Assembly (NCBI RefSeq): GCF_032854445.1
Contig: NC_088296.1
Span: 5,047,246-5,111,245 of the forward strand
Reading direction: 5' to 3'
DNA length: 64,000 bases
DNA from: Liolophura sinensis
Lineage: Eukaryota > Mollusca > Polyplacophora > Chitonida > Chitonidae
Positions 24,844 through 35,501 of this stretch are shown in pieces. The notes beneath the pieces were generated by a model. The model made no database searches and was not told the origin of the DNA. It saw nothing but the letters and a program-made list of their open reading frames with translations. Position 1 is the first letter of the stretch, and every line of letters begins with the position of its first letter. Both the position numbers and the translations under genes were made by a program.

Positions 24844-26325
24844 TCGACAAGGGCGTCTAAAGGACCACATGCCAGTTGATTAATTATGTTGCACTAATTA
24901 ATTACTATATGTACGCTTTCAATCTCCTTGTTTTGAGTATGAGGACTTAACTCTTCTATACAACCCGGAGATCTCGAGCCCATGGGCGATAACCTAACCA
25001 TATTATGGCTGCCCCTTTGAATTTGAATGTGGTTTATTTCTATTGATATATTTTGTTTGGGATTGCAAATTTCATGCTAACTTTATGCACGATTTTGTTT
25101 TAAATCAGTTAATTCAGTTCAGAACTAAGCAGAAGGTGTATACCTGGTGCATACATTCATCATTTGATTGCAATGCGCGCAGTTTCGCATACTTTTAGAC
25201 AACGTTATGTTTGTTCTCTTTTTCTTTACAACTTGGTAACATCTATGGTGGTAGAAACTCTTCATGTTCTTTAATGTATGCAGACTGATTTGTTCTGATT
25301 CCTGCGCTAACGATTCAATATATTTTAAGCATGGATTGAGAAAAATTCAATATAAACCGAAAAAGGTTTACAGAATCCAGCTCCCAGCTGTCCAGGCAAA
25401 TGCGGGACTGTGCTATTTGACTTGGAACATACTTTATTTCTGTCAATCAATTTTCTTTGGGATTTGTTGATGGGGGAAGCAAGATGAGCATGTGAAGTAC
25501 GGTGTCAAAGGCAATCAAATTACAATGTCATGAATGGTTTCACGTATGGTGTTACTTCAGTAGTTATAGATCAGTTGTACTGTTAGGAGTAACACATTCT
25601 CACATAACATTCACACTATCAGAATTAATCTCTGATCGTGTCCTGCGCACAGGTTCGGAAGCCACATCCTATTATTGTATTGCCTTTGTCTGTGAGTCTT
25701 TCTTGTTTGTTTTTGTTGTATGTTTCAAAACATTTTGTTTTCAGTCTGTTCCTCAGAATATCATGATACCGATATTCAAGTCATGTCAGATTTATTACAT
25801 TAATCAAATTTTGTTTTGGTTTAAAGGGTACATGAAAAGAAAATATAAAACGCAGATTACCTATGAAGGGAAATGTAGAAAGTTATGCCAAAAATCAAAA
25901 CTGAGGCATATTTGATATCTTTAAATAACACACTCCGTTTTATACATGTTTCATCTTTAAATTTTAAAATATGAAACATGCTGGGACTTAAGGAAAACTG
26001 TGGTTTAAAGGAATCCATAACCACCTCCCACCCGAGCTCCCACCAAGTAAAGCGGAGAAGCTTTATTGAACTTTAATATTGTAGGACAAATCATAAATTA
26101 CATATTAAGAAATAAAATCCAAACGATTCATGTATCCTCTAAAGCAAGGATCACGTTTCAATCGAGTTATCCTTGATCAAGGCACTTAGCTACAGCATTG
26201 TTTTACTGAGGACTCACATTTTTCACCACCCATGAACCAAGCCGCCGTGCTATAACTAAAGGTTTCTTATCTTCAGCGCTACACACCAATAAAGTAATAA
26301 ATAAGATTTTTGACGTCTATTTCAG

Positions 26326-27537
26326 AGGGGATGACATGTGGATCCCCACGGTTCCTGTCAGCGAGGATTGTCTGTATCTGAACATCTGGGTCCCCAGAAA
26401 CATCCAGAGACCCATGAGAAAGCTGACCACCCTGGTATGGGTATACGGAGGGGGATTTATATCTGGGTCGTCAGATCTTCAGGTGTACGACGGATCCTTC
26501 ATGGCGGCCACTCACAACGCGATCATTGTATCCATGAACTATCGTGTAGGTCCCTTTGGTTTCCTCAATTTAGGGGTTCCGGAGGCAAGCGGAAACGTAG
26601 GTCTCATGGATCAGTCTTTGGCTCTAAAATGGACTTATCAAAATATCGAGGCTTTCGGGGGGGACCGTAACAAAATAACGCTATTTGGAGAAAGTGCCGG
26701 ATCCGCTAGCGTGAGCTACCATTTGCTGGCTCAGCCGTCGTGGGACTACTTTTCCAACGCCATCATGATGAGTTCTACTGCGCTATGTGATTGGGCGTTC
26801 CAAAAGCCGAGGGAAAGTGTCAAGTATTCTGATATGTACGCAAAGGAACTCGGTTGCGATAGGGATAACGCACAGGAAGTGGTCGAGTGCCTGCGGAAAA
26901 AATCGGCACATGAACTAGCGTCTTTTCAGATGAATCCTTGGCATTTTAAACCCACCGTTGACGGCAGCTTCATCACCAAGTCTCCGGAGGAGCTGATAAG
27001 GAACAAAGATTTCAAGCGCTGTAATATTCTGTTGGGCTTCACAACGGACGAACAAACGTATTTCATGCAACTTTTCGACAGCAAAAAGTTCGACTACAGA
27101 AATTCGGCAGAACCTTCTGTGACTCTGCCAGAAATTAAAAACATCATTAACAGAGTGACACTCTCTACGTCCCCGATTTTTCCCAACACAAGCCTAGCGT
27201 TTGAACATCTGTTGCAAGTTTACGTCAACGGCGTTCCAAAAAAGATACGCGGCACCAACGTCAAGGTGGTTGACAATATCGTTGGTGACCACGATTTTAA
27301 ATGCCCTGTAATTCGATTCGCCAGAGCGTACGCCACAGAAGACCTAGGTGTGTATTTATACCATTTCCATCACCGATCTCCTAACAATCCCTGGCCACAA
27401 TGGATGGGGGTGATCCATGGTTACGAAATCGAATTCGCCTTCGGAATGCCGTACAATGCAAGCGGCGGTTACTCTGTGGAGGACAAGCGGATCAGCGATG
27501 TGCTCATGTCCTACTTGGTGACCTTTGCGTCCACTGG
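26326..27537 (+). CDS. ache-like: Cholinesterase-like exon 3a: catalytic exon, triad intact
   Basis: A 1212-nt exon (acceptor TATTTCAG, donor CTGG/GTACGT) encoding residues 101-505 of a 597-residue protein when joined to exons 1-2, 4a and 5a. The triad is Ser224 (GESAG, codon 26693-26695), Glu343 (TTDEQTYF) and His465 (WMGVIHGYEIEF). Trp106 in the DDMW motif corresponds to the choline-binding Trp84 of Torpedo acetylcholinesterase. The oxyanion glycines are in GGGFISG. Cys116 and the pair Cys278/Cys289 fit the first two family disulphides, and Cys427 should pair with the Cys of exon 4a. The acyl-pocket loop reads NPWHF instead of the two-Phe vertebrate pattern, so substrate preference may be broader. 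It is a likely choline-ester hydrolase; whether it is the neural enzyme is unknown. Confidence 0.95.
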
Positions 27538-28551
27538 GTACGTAACTGTTTTTGTTTTTCTATGTTGTGCAACTTTTCAGTCATATGAGGATGAGAAGAT
27601 CGTTGGGTATATGTAAATATACTACGTCTTCTTGTGACAGGGCGAATCTATTCCGCCAATGGGCTGCCGCCACTTATGGATCATGTCGAAGACACTAGCC
27701 ACATTATACTGATATCGGACCAATCAATCATGTTTCGTGGCTCAGCAAGACAGCAACAAGTTCAATTTTTAAAGTCGTTGGTATGATCCAACCCGGGTTT
27801 GACAGCTTTAAAATCCTTGGTGACAATAAGCGATCGACGACACTATTGTGTCCGATTTTGCGGTCAAATGTTCGTTGACTACTTGTCTTACATCAATTGT
27901 CTTACATCAAAAGTTCGTCTGTAAGTTGCAAAAGGTCGGTGGTTTACACCGGACATTCCGGATTTCTCTACCCATAAAACAGCCCCTCGATAGTATGAAA
28001 AATTTTGAGTATGGCGTTAATCAACAATGAAGTAAATAAATAAATACGTATATTTTCTCGAAACAGTATTTCCGTTTGTACGCAGCGAAAGTCGTGTGAA
28101 ATTTGTGAAAAGTCACTAAAAACAAAAATTGCTTTCTGCGCTGAAAGCTTTGGGAATGGGCCTTTAGGGGCTGGTGTAAATGTGTTTTATTGCTTACGTC
28201 AAAGTGCGAAAACGACATCGGTTCTTCTTACCCTTTCGGGAATAAATTTTCTTGGTGTATACAGTTTGCTACAGTTATGCCGTACTGACAGGCACTGGGA
28301 ACTCGCTGGGTCAGATGGCTGAATGCGAACAGTGAGGTCGCGACTTCGAATTCTGCTATCGCTGTTTCCACTGCGGCTTTAAGTGAAAAGGTTTGTTAGG
28401 TACCTGACGGAGGCCGAAGGTTTTCTATGTGAACTTTGATTTCCTCCACCCATAAACCTGATTGCCGTCAAATAAGTGAAACGCCAATCAAATAAATAAA
28501 TAAATAAATATATAAACATATCAAACTGTTAATTTTTATTTTTGCTCACAG
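27538..28551 (+). other. Intron 3a with SINE-related insertions
   Basis: GTACGT...CTCACAG, 1014 bp. At about 27575-27725 it has a family-B-related segment (TCTTCTTGTGACAGGGCGAA) that recurs at 51490-51690. At about 27925-28045 is a SINE-like tail, and at 28296-28511 a diverged SINE-A. Confidence 0.65.
28296..28511 (+). repeat. SINE family A, strongly diverged copy
   Basis: The head GAACTCGCTGGGTCAGATGG, B-box-like ACTTCGAATTCTG and the ending AAACGCCAATCAAATAAATA keep the family order, but the middle is poorly conserved. Confidence 0.6.
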
Positions 28552-28718
28552 GAACCCGAACAGTCAGACCTTCGGAGAAAGAATGTGGCCGAATTTTACA
28601 GAATCTGACGAGAGTTACAAAATCATTCAATCTGGTTTGTTAGAAACAAAACAGTACCCCAGATATGCGCAGTGTTCGTTTTGGGAGGACTTCTTACCTG
28701 TCTTAGAGAAGCAGTCTG
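28552..28718 (+). CDS. ache-like: Cholinesterase-like exon 4a
   Basis: A 167-nt exon (acceptor GCTCACAG, donor CTG/GTGAGT). It completes the Gly begun in exon 3a and continues NPNSQTFGERMWPNF, the segment that follows 'TFASTG' in cholinesterases. It carries the conserved QCSFW Cys, expected to pair with Cys427. An N-glycosylation sequon (NFT) follows MWP. The exon ends in phase 1. Size and phases equal exons 4b and 4c. Confidence 0.93.
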
Positions 28719-28839
28719 GTGAGTCAGTGGTTAAGAAGACTGATGTATCGTGGTCTGCTATCCGTGATATGTAGTGGTCTGAATCGACCTTTGGCTTTTA
28801 CGAAGATGTTGTAATTTAAGCCATGGTGTTATGGGCGGG

Positions 28840-29035
28840 GGCGGGGTGAGGGTGGGGGACGTGCAATTTGCTACTTAGTAAGCATTTACACGAACAGTTA
28901 GAATAAAACCCTAACTGAGGTAAATTGACAAGAGACCGTATCTCACCGGTTACGTGTGGCCATTTGCCAACTAGCACACTGTTGTCTGTGCTTTGGAATT
29001 ACTCTCTATACTGTAAGCCTTTTATTACAATGTAC
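28840..29035 (-). repeat. Dispersed repeat R1
   Basis: Plus-strand words GCATTTACACGAACAGTTAG, then CTCACCGGTTACGTGTGGCC and CTCTATACTGTAAG. The core lies on the minus strand. Confidence 0.8.
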
Positions 29036-29484
29036 TTCTAAACGTTCATGAACGAGCCTTAGGCTCAAGTCAAACTTATTCTTAACTTTAAAATAGTCTA
29101 CTGCGCCAAACATAGTCAATGTTGATTGCCGTCATAACTCCGTGTTTGTAGCGCTAAGATGGCTTCCTACATTTGGCGCTGCACCCTGGTATTCCATTGC
29201 GTTTCTATATAACCGTGTTACTAAAAGCATTATCGATAACATGTATTGCGTCGGTAGGGAGGGTTATCTAACCACAAAACTAACTTTATGTAATGTACCA
29301 TTAGCTCGACTTAACTGGCCTTAATGCGCTCCAGGAGGGCCGATGCTGCTGTTATATCCCAATACTTTTAGGCAAGACGTGAGTCTGAATTTATGTTATA
29401 TATACAAGACGAGTTACCGTTCTTGTTGAAAACACTCATCGACAGATATAGGTTTGGACAGTTGATAAACTATAATAAAATCTT

Positions 29485-30045
29485 TACAACACTGAGAGTA
29501 AAACCAGAGCACTGCCGACAGTGTGATAACCAGCAAATGGTCGCACGTAACCGGAGAAATACGGTTACAGCACAGGGAGTAAACCCAGAGCAGTGCCGAC
29601 AGTGTGATAGCTGGCAAATAGTCACACGTAACCGGTGAAATACGGCTACAGCACAGACAGTAAAACCAGAGCACTGCCGACAGTGTGATAACCGGCAAAT
29701 GGTCACACGTAACCGGTGAAATACGGTTACAGCACAGGGAGTAAAACCAGAGCAGTGCCGACAGTGTGATAGCCGGCAAATGGTCACACGTAACCGTTGA
29801 AATACGGCTACAGCACAGACAGTAAAACCAGAGCACTGCCCACAGTGTGATAACCGGCAAATGGTCACACGTAACCGGTGAAATACGGCTACAGCACAGA
29901 GAGTAAACCCAGAGCAGTGCCGACAGTGTGATAGCTGGCAAATGGTCACACGTAACCGGTGAAATACGGCTACAGCACAGAGAGTAAACCCAGAGCACTG
30001 CCGACAGTGTGATAGCCGGCAAATGGTCACAGGAACATGGTGAGA
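29485..30045 (+). repeat. 81-bp tandem array derived from repeat R1
   Basis: About seven units of 81 bp: AGTAAAACCAGAGCAGTGCC, GACAGTGTGATAGCTGGCAA, ATGGTCACACGTAACCGGTG, AAATACGGCTACAGCACAGA + G. The array is followed by the R1 end (CTCTTGACAATTTATCTCAG then CTAGGGTT). Two long minus-strand frames (215 and 186 codons) arise only because 81 is divisible by three. It lies in intron 4a. Confidence 0.92.
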
Positions 30046-30459
30046 TACGGCCTCTTGACAATTTATCTCAGCTAGGGTTCTGTTAAGTGTTCATCTACTT
30101 GCGTAAATATAGTAGTAACTTACGCGCCTTCAGGAAAAAAGTTTGAAGTGAACCAACTCGTAGTTAAAACTTTATCTGTTCTGCACCATTGGTTGTAATA
30201 ATGCTCACGTTGGTTGTCCCATATCATGATATCATTATAATACAATAGAGAATATGTAGCGAATGTCTGAGGGAAAACATTGCACAAACAGTTCATTTTA
30301 AACCATTCAGTTTCGTTTCAATGTTATTGCATGTTAAATGTGATGACAACGAGGCATTTTGAGCCATTCTAGATCAGTGACGTCTAATACGTTACAATTA
30401 ATATTATTTCATTTTTTTACCTAATTTATGGTGCTAGGTGTAAATTGTTTCTGTTTATG

Positions 30460-30620
30460 CACTTACATCAACAGATATAATAAAACCCTGTCTGAGGTAA
30501 ATAGACGAGAGGCCACATTTCAAGGGTTATGTGTGATCATTTGCCGGCTAGCACACTGTCGTCAGTGCACTGGTTTTCCCCCTCTATGCTGTACGTCTTT
30601 AATTATATTGCATGTGCGTT
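30460..30620 (-). repeat. Dispersed repeat R1
   Basis: Plus-strand words TGCACTTACATCAACAG and AATAAAACCCTGTCTGAGGT precede GTGTGATCATTTGCCGGC and CTCTATGCTGTACGTC. It lies about 70 bp upstream of exon 5a. Confidence 0.75.
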
Positions 30621-30687
30621 ACATTGTAATTGATTAAAGAATGAAATGGGCCTTAGTTTTACACGAATGGTTTGTTTACGGTTTCAG

Positions 30688-30800
30688 AATCAACGGCTCT
30701 GGCTATCGCACGGTGTACCGGAAGTCGGGATGGAGCGACTTTTCTCAGTGTTATGATATTAGCAGCATTTTCTGTTTTGATAGCATCAAAACATGAATAG
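30688..30800 (+). CDS. ache-like: Cholinesterase-like exon 5a: membrane or GPI-anchor tail and stop
   Basis: A terminal coding exon of 113 nt (acceptor GGTTTCAG) ending TAG. It encodes ESTALAIARCTGSRDG, then the hydrophobic stretch ATFLSVMILAAFSVLIA and the short polar end SKHE. This layout fits the GPI-addition signal of 'H-type' acetylcholinesterases, with the Cys in ARC suited to dimer formation. A transmembrane anchor with a four-residue tail is the alternative. Exons 5b and 5c have the same length and layout. Confidence 0.88.
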
Positions 30801-30808
30801 AAAAGGCT

Positions 30809-30930
30809 TCCCATCCTTTAACTTCCTTTAACTTCCATCTTTTTCCCATCCTTTAACTTCCTTTAACTTCCATCTTTTTCCCATCCTTTAACTTCCATCT
30901 TTTTCCCATCCTTTAACTTCCATCTTTTTA
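30809..30930 (+). repeat. Pyrimidine-rich minisatellite right after the stop codon of module a
   Basis: Copies of CCCATCCTTTAACTTCC in two unit forms, with and without an extra TTTAACTTCC. It begins 9 nt after the stop, so it would be in the 3' untranslated region of module a transcripts. I found no AATAAA close downstream. Confidence 0.85.
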
Positions 30931-31218
30931 ACCTGTTAAAAATTCGCCTCATTGGACATTGCCCTTGTTGTTGTTGTTTTTAAAATATATGTAAAACTGG
31001 ATACAAACCAAAACAGACAATGTGAAAGATGTACAAGACTTTGCCACAAAGGATTCAAAGTCTGTTTTCATCGACAACATTGTTGTGCGGCGCGTTTGAG
31101 ACCTCTTTATCGTTCGAATCTTTATCACGCGAAAACTTCAAGGCTTTTGTTTTTATTTTTGTTTAAGGTCATACTGAAGTTTTTTTTTCATTTACACTAT
31201 GGAGTAATATGGGTGGAA

Positions 31219-31437
31219 GACACAACGACCGAGGGGCATCTCACCAAAGCTTTCGCTGTGAGTCCAGCTTATGCTGGCTTCCTCTACAAGCCGTACGTGC
31301 AGAGATTTGGCAGCATCCTGTGGATGGTCGTGGGTTTAATTCGTGCTCTGTTAGGTTCTTCCCACGATAATGCCGTCGTCGCATAAGTGAAATATTCTTG
31401 AGTACGGCGTAAACCATGACTCAAATAAATAAATAAA
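31219..31437 (+). repeat. SINE family A, 5'-truncated copy
   Basis: From GGGGCATCTCACCAAAGC through GTGAGTCCAGCTTATGCTGG to GAGTACGGCGTAAACCATGA, with an AAATAAATAAATAAAT tail. Confidence 0.8.
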
Positions 31438-31681
31438 TCTGATCACAATCCGGTTACAGCTTCAGGGATTTAAGTTTTGCTAATGATGACACTTAGCTTA
31501 TAATGATAGATAGCAAGTGATTTGGTTTTGATAAAATACTCCGTTAATCCAGTGGTACATATCCAGATCTTTTATCATTTTAGACTATAATATACATACA
31601 TATATGTGTAATCTCGTGACTTATGCAATCAAATATCCCGATCGCCTGACGTAAGAAATATTTTGTGAATCTATATACTTA

Positions 31682-31748
31682 TATACGCCGTCGTGCAAGT
31701 GAAATATTATTCAATACGACGTAAAACATCAATGAAATAAATAAATAA
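31682..31748 (+). repeat. SINE family A, 3' fragment
   Basis: ACGCCGTCGTGCAAGTGAAA, ATACGACGTAAAACATCAAT and an AAATAAATAAATAAA tail. Confidence 0.75.
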
Positions 31749-31768
31749 ACATATACCTTTATATCCTT

Positions 31769-31847
31769 GACAGAGGCATTACTTATGGATAACAACTCCT
31801 GGATTTATTGTGACATACTTGAATTATCCACAAGTAATGCCTCTGTC
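31769..31847. repeat. Strong 24-bp inverted repeat (hairpin)
   Basis: The arm GACAGAGGCATTACTTATGG + ATAA (31769-31792) pairs with TTATCCACAAGTAATGCCTC + TGTC (31824-31847) with one mismatch and a 31-nt loop. It lies 20 bp after a SINE-A tail. It could be a tiny foldback element or a precursor-like hairpin. Nothing in the sequence decides between them. Confidence 0.8.
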
Positions 31848-33956
31848 AATCTATACCATCCCAATTCTTAAATGCCTCTGAAAGAAGAGTATATTTATAT
31901 CCGTTTAATACTGTAACGCATGCACCTAGGTGATCGTGACATACTTGAAGGGACAGCGAATTTCTGGTGCTATTAAGTAATATTTTTATTTTTGTCTTTG
32001 TTTTCCAAATTTATTTCATTTGCATGTTACGGTAACTCTGGAAATAACGTTAATTATGGCAAAATTGCGGAATAAAAAATTGCGGAATGCAAATGAATAC
32101 CAACGTGTGACAGCGATACGATCTCTGTGAAAACAAACGTTCAAGTCTCAACGAATCGGTTACATTTTTTACGAAACATGCGCAAAATGCGTCTGGCCTA
32201 ACTTCCATCACAACACTTATTGAAGATATATACGCCATCATGTTAAATTCGCTTTTTACAGCGTTGCAACAGCTTTGTCCAACTGGCCCCTGTATATGGA
32301 CACTTTATCACCCTAACTAGCACCATTACAATTGAACGTTATCATTTTCAGCCCATTAGTGACGTTTTACTGCGCATGAGCTCCAACTTAATAAAGGTAA
32401 CTAAACGTGACCATGTACCGCCGGTATACCGACTCGCAGTTCATTGGCCGACACTACAGATAGGATTTAATGGGTAAAACGGCATGACAGTGGTTACACT
32501 TGAGTGAACACCAAATAATTGAACAGCCCCTGCCATCGAGCCCAACCTAGGTTTGCTTAGCACACAATAACCAATTGGCAACGATACGGTGTCAAAGATA
32601 TCGACGTAAGCAACATCACGCACATTGCGGAAACCGCTGCCATCTGATTTTTACCTATCAGGCGCGAGTTATTTCTATAACCCGAGAAGCCTCTTTTTAC
32701 CGCCTTTGTCACACACGAGCACTGTTTCCGCCTTTTAACTACATGAAAAGTTGATTTATCGACGTCCGAGCAAAATGGCCGTGGTTATTTAGGTCTGTTT
32801 TCATTCGTCTTCCGAAATAAGTAAGGTCATCTTAGTTTCTATTAAGATAAAAGTGTAACACGAACATCTTAAGTTGACAGTTCATGTAGTATGGTGGATA
32901 ACTGTTCAGTATGCGGCCAAGTAGATTACACCGACCGAGTTTTATTGCTCTTCACATCTTAATGTAGATATGTCTTCCTGGTAATTCTGTGGACAGTTAT
33001 AGTGCCAGTCATTTGTTGGTGTTATATCGCTATATAATATACGGAGTTTATTCCCTGCGTGTTACAAGTGATTTCATCTTACTTAGTAGATCTTTGGTCG
33101 AAAGATATTTGCAAATCGAAAATGAATGCGGTGTTTTAGATGTAACTTTGTAGTTAAGATAATCTATCACTGTACAGAAGATTATTCCCCAAAATATGTT
33201 TCGCATATTATGTTATATGAATTCTATAGAGATATGTTATTTCCTGTGAATGATACATTGATAAAAGTGCCAAATATTTACATATTAAAATATTCAGACG
33301 TTTTTAATAAAAATCATTGAAATAAACCGTTCTTGTGTTCTATTTGTAACAATCATAATCGCATTTGAGCCCACATACCAAACATCCCATCCACTTTTTC
33401 CACAAGACGCTAAGTGCAGACCACTTACCTTCAATATTAGGAGCATATATGTACGTCACATGCGGAAAAGTTGATCAATAACTATCCAAACGTCGGTGGT
33501 TTATCCGCCAGGGATTAAGCGAAAAATCTTTGAAGATAGCGCTTCACCAACAACTAAGCAATCAATGCTTCATAACTAGGTAGCTTATACTATGTACCAT
33601 TGAGGTGATCAGCTTTATACCTTTGATTTATACGATACACCCTAAAAGTGAACTTAAAGTCATGTCAAGAAATGATCTAAAAATATTTTTAAAAATTCTA
33701 CATCACTTATCAACCAAATAAATAGCAAATGATCGTCAGTACTTAGCCATTCATTTGGTGACGCCATTTTGCCATGTTATAGCTATCTAGGCTAACGTCA
33801 CAAAACTTAGGAACTCTCCCGTACCGTCGGTATCAAAGGTGGAGAAAACATAAAAAAAAGAAATATAAAGACAATGTACAATTTCTATACATATTTTTCT
33901 GTTAAAACTGTGTCCTATATCCTTTTTCTATGTATATAGAGTGGCACTTATGTTCA

Positions 33957-34420
33957 CGTTAAGATGGACAGCTTCATTACTAGGTGACTAACACGATAAA
34001 CCCTTGAGATGAACAGCTTCATGACCAGGTAACTAACACGATAAACCCCTGAGATGAAGAGCTTCATGACAAGGTGACTAACACGATATACCCTTGACAT
34101 GAACAGCCTCATGACAAGGTGACTAACACGATAGACCCTTGAGATGAACAGCTTCATGACCAGGTGACTAACACGATAAACCCTTGAGATGAACAGCTTC
34201 ATTACCAGGTGACTAACACGATACACCCTTGACATGAACAGCCTCATGACCAGGTGACTAACACGACAGACCCTTGACATGAACAGCTTCATGACCAGGT
34301 GACTAACACGACAGACCCTTGAGACGAACAGCTTCATGACCACGTGACTTACATGATACACCCTTAACACAGACAGTTGCATAATTAGGAGGCTTAAACA
34401 GTACAGTCTTGGGATGAATA
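33957..34420 (+). repeat. 45-bp minisatellite (~10 units)
   Basis: Unit: CAGCTTCATGACCAGGTGAC, TAACACGATAAACCCTTGAG, ATGAA. A 142-codon minus-strand frame through it is a by-product of the 45-bp period. Isolated related units lie at about 41590-41690. Confidence 0.93.
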
Positions 34421-34569
34421 TCTTTAAAAATAGAAGAAATGTTATATGCTATTGTAAACAACGGTACTATGACAAAGCTAACTCAATGTTTTCGCCGAAA
34501 GATCTGGAGGCTTTTTCAGACGGACGATATTTTATATTAGGAGATCTGGACAAAAGAGACATACAATAG

Positions 34570-34880
34570 AATTAAAGACGTACAACATAGCGAGTAAAAC
34601 CAGAGCAGCAACGACAGCGTGATAACTGGCAAATGGTCACACGTAACTGGTGAAATACGGCTTCTTGTCAGGTTACCTCAGTCAGGGTTTTATTCTCACT
34701 GTTCATGTGAATCCATAAATAGTAGCAAAATGTGGGTATTGTTAATTGCAGTTTATTTGACGTGACTGGTCTAGAATCACTCAAAATGCTAGGCTGTCAT
34801 CACATTTAACATACAATTACATTAAAACAATACAAAGGGACCAGGTCTCGGGGATGCTTAGTCAATTCAACTTGCCCAGT
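34570..34880 (+). repeat. Dispersed repeat R1, long copy
   Basis: Starts ATTAAAGACGTACAACATAG, has GAGTAAAACCAGAGCAGC, the core GGCAAATGGTCACACGTAAC, the word CAGTCAGGGTTTTATTCTCA and the distal end CAATACAAAGGGACCAGGTC. It shows the full order of R1 segments. Confidence 0.85.
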
Positions 34881-34949
34881 GAGATTATAAGAACCGAAGA
34901 TAGAATTCCATCAAACTTTTTGGATTCTCGTTCAAAACAGATAGAGTAC

Positions 34950-35110
34950 AGTAGAAGACTCATAGCACAGAAAATAAAACCAGAGCAGCGACGACAGTTT
35001 GAAAACTGGCAAATGGTAACACGTAACGAGTGAAATACGGCCTCCAGTCAATTTACTTCAGTTAAGGTTTTATTCTATTTGTTCATGTAAATGGTTATAA
35101 AGTAGTAAAA
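34950..35110 (+). repeat. Dispersed repeat R1
   Basis: Second direct copy, with AAATAAAACCAGAGCAGCGA, GGCAAATGGTAACACGTAAC and GGTTTTATTCTATTTGTTCA. Confidence 0.8.
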
Positions 35111-35501
35111 TGACATGCGCGCAAACAGAAGGTTTAACATAATACATCCAATAATCAATCTATTGGCTTAATCATTACGAAGTAGAACTCTTCTGAAAAT
35201 GAAGGCAAAAAAAATTATTGACTGGTATATTTCCCATTTGTACACATTGCTATTATATACAAGTGAAAATTGGCGTACGATCGTAACTCTAAAAAAAACT
35301 GCAACCAGCTTACAATTTCGGTGTATAAGCGGCGTAAGTTATTTTTTCGATCAGTTCTATCAAGTGAGTTGAACTCATTTGTATGTTCTCACAATCCATG
35401 AACATATGCACAGTAGGCGATATCAGCGTGAACACTTTCCATATTTATGCTAAGATCCCGGATACATGACATTTAGACTTATGTCTGTTGCCGTGTTTCA
35501 G

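Larger units (their letters stand above)
20124..26325 (+). other. Intron 2 of the cholinesterase-like locus (to exon 3a)
   Basis: A 6.2-kb intron, GTGAGT...TTTCAG. It contains a MITE-like copy (20394), a (TAA)n run at 20631-20658, an R1 fragment (24060) and an (AT)n run (24780). Frames of 68 and 137 codons at 25264-25915 are AT-rich and lack any domain. For modules b and c the same donor would have to skip 15.4 or 23.8 kb. Confidence 0.75.
28719..30687 (+). other. Intron 4a
   Basis: GTGAGT...GTTTCAG, 1969 bp. It carries an inverted R1 copy (28840-29035), an 81-bp R1-derived array (29485-30045) and another R1 copy (30460-30620). Confidence 0.8.
30931..33956. other. Spacer between modules a and b; no copy of exons 1-2 seen
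   Basis: I looked for the GIPYA/PPVG exon and a signal-peptide exon and found neither. The stretch contains SINE-A copies (31219, 31682) and a strong hairpin (31769-31847). Frames up to 144 codons (30952-31386) run into the SINE and are not supported. Confidence 0.6.

Noticed and set aside
25264-25915. Two plus-strand frames (68 and 137 codons) as extra exons of the cholinesterase-like gene
   Set aside because: They lie in intron 2, and exon 2 joins exon 3a directly in phase with no family sequence missing. The content is AT-rich and unlike the family.
29414-30061. Minus-strand frames of 215 and 186 codons with a repeated His-Cys-Arg-rich pattern
   Set aside because: These are shadows of the 81-bp R1-derived array in intron 4a.
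33954-34382. 142-codon minus-strand frame with a repeated VYRVSHLVMKLF-type motif
   Set aside because: Product of the 45-bp minisatellite; no exon signals.
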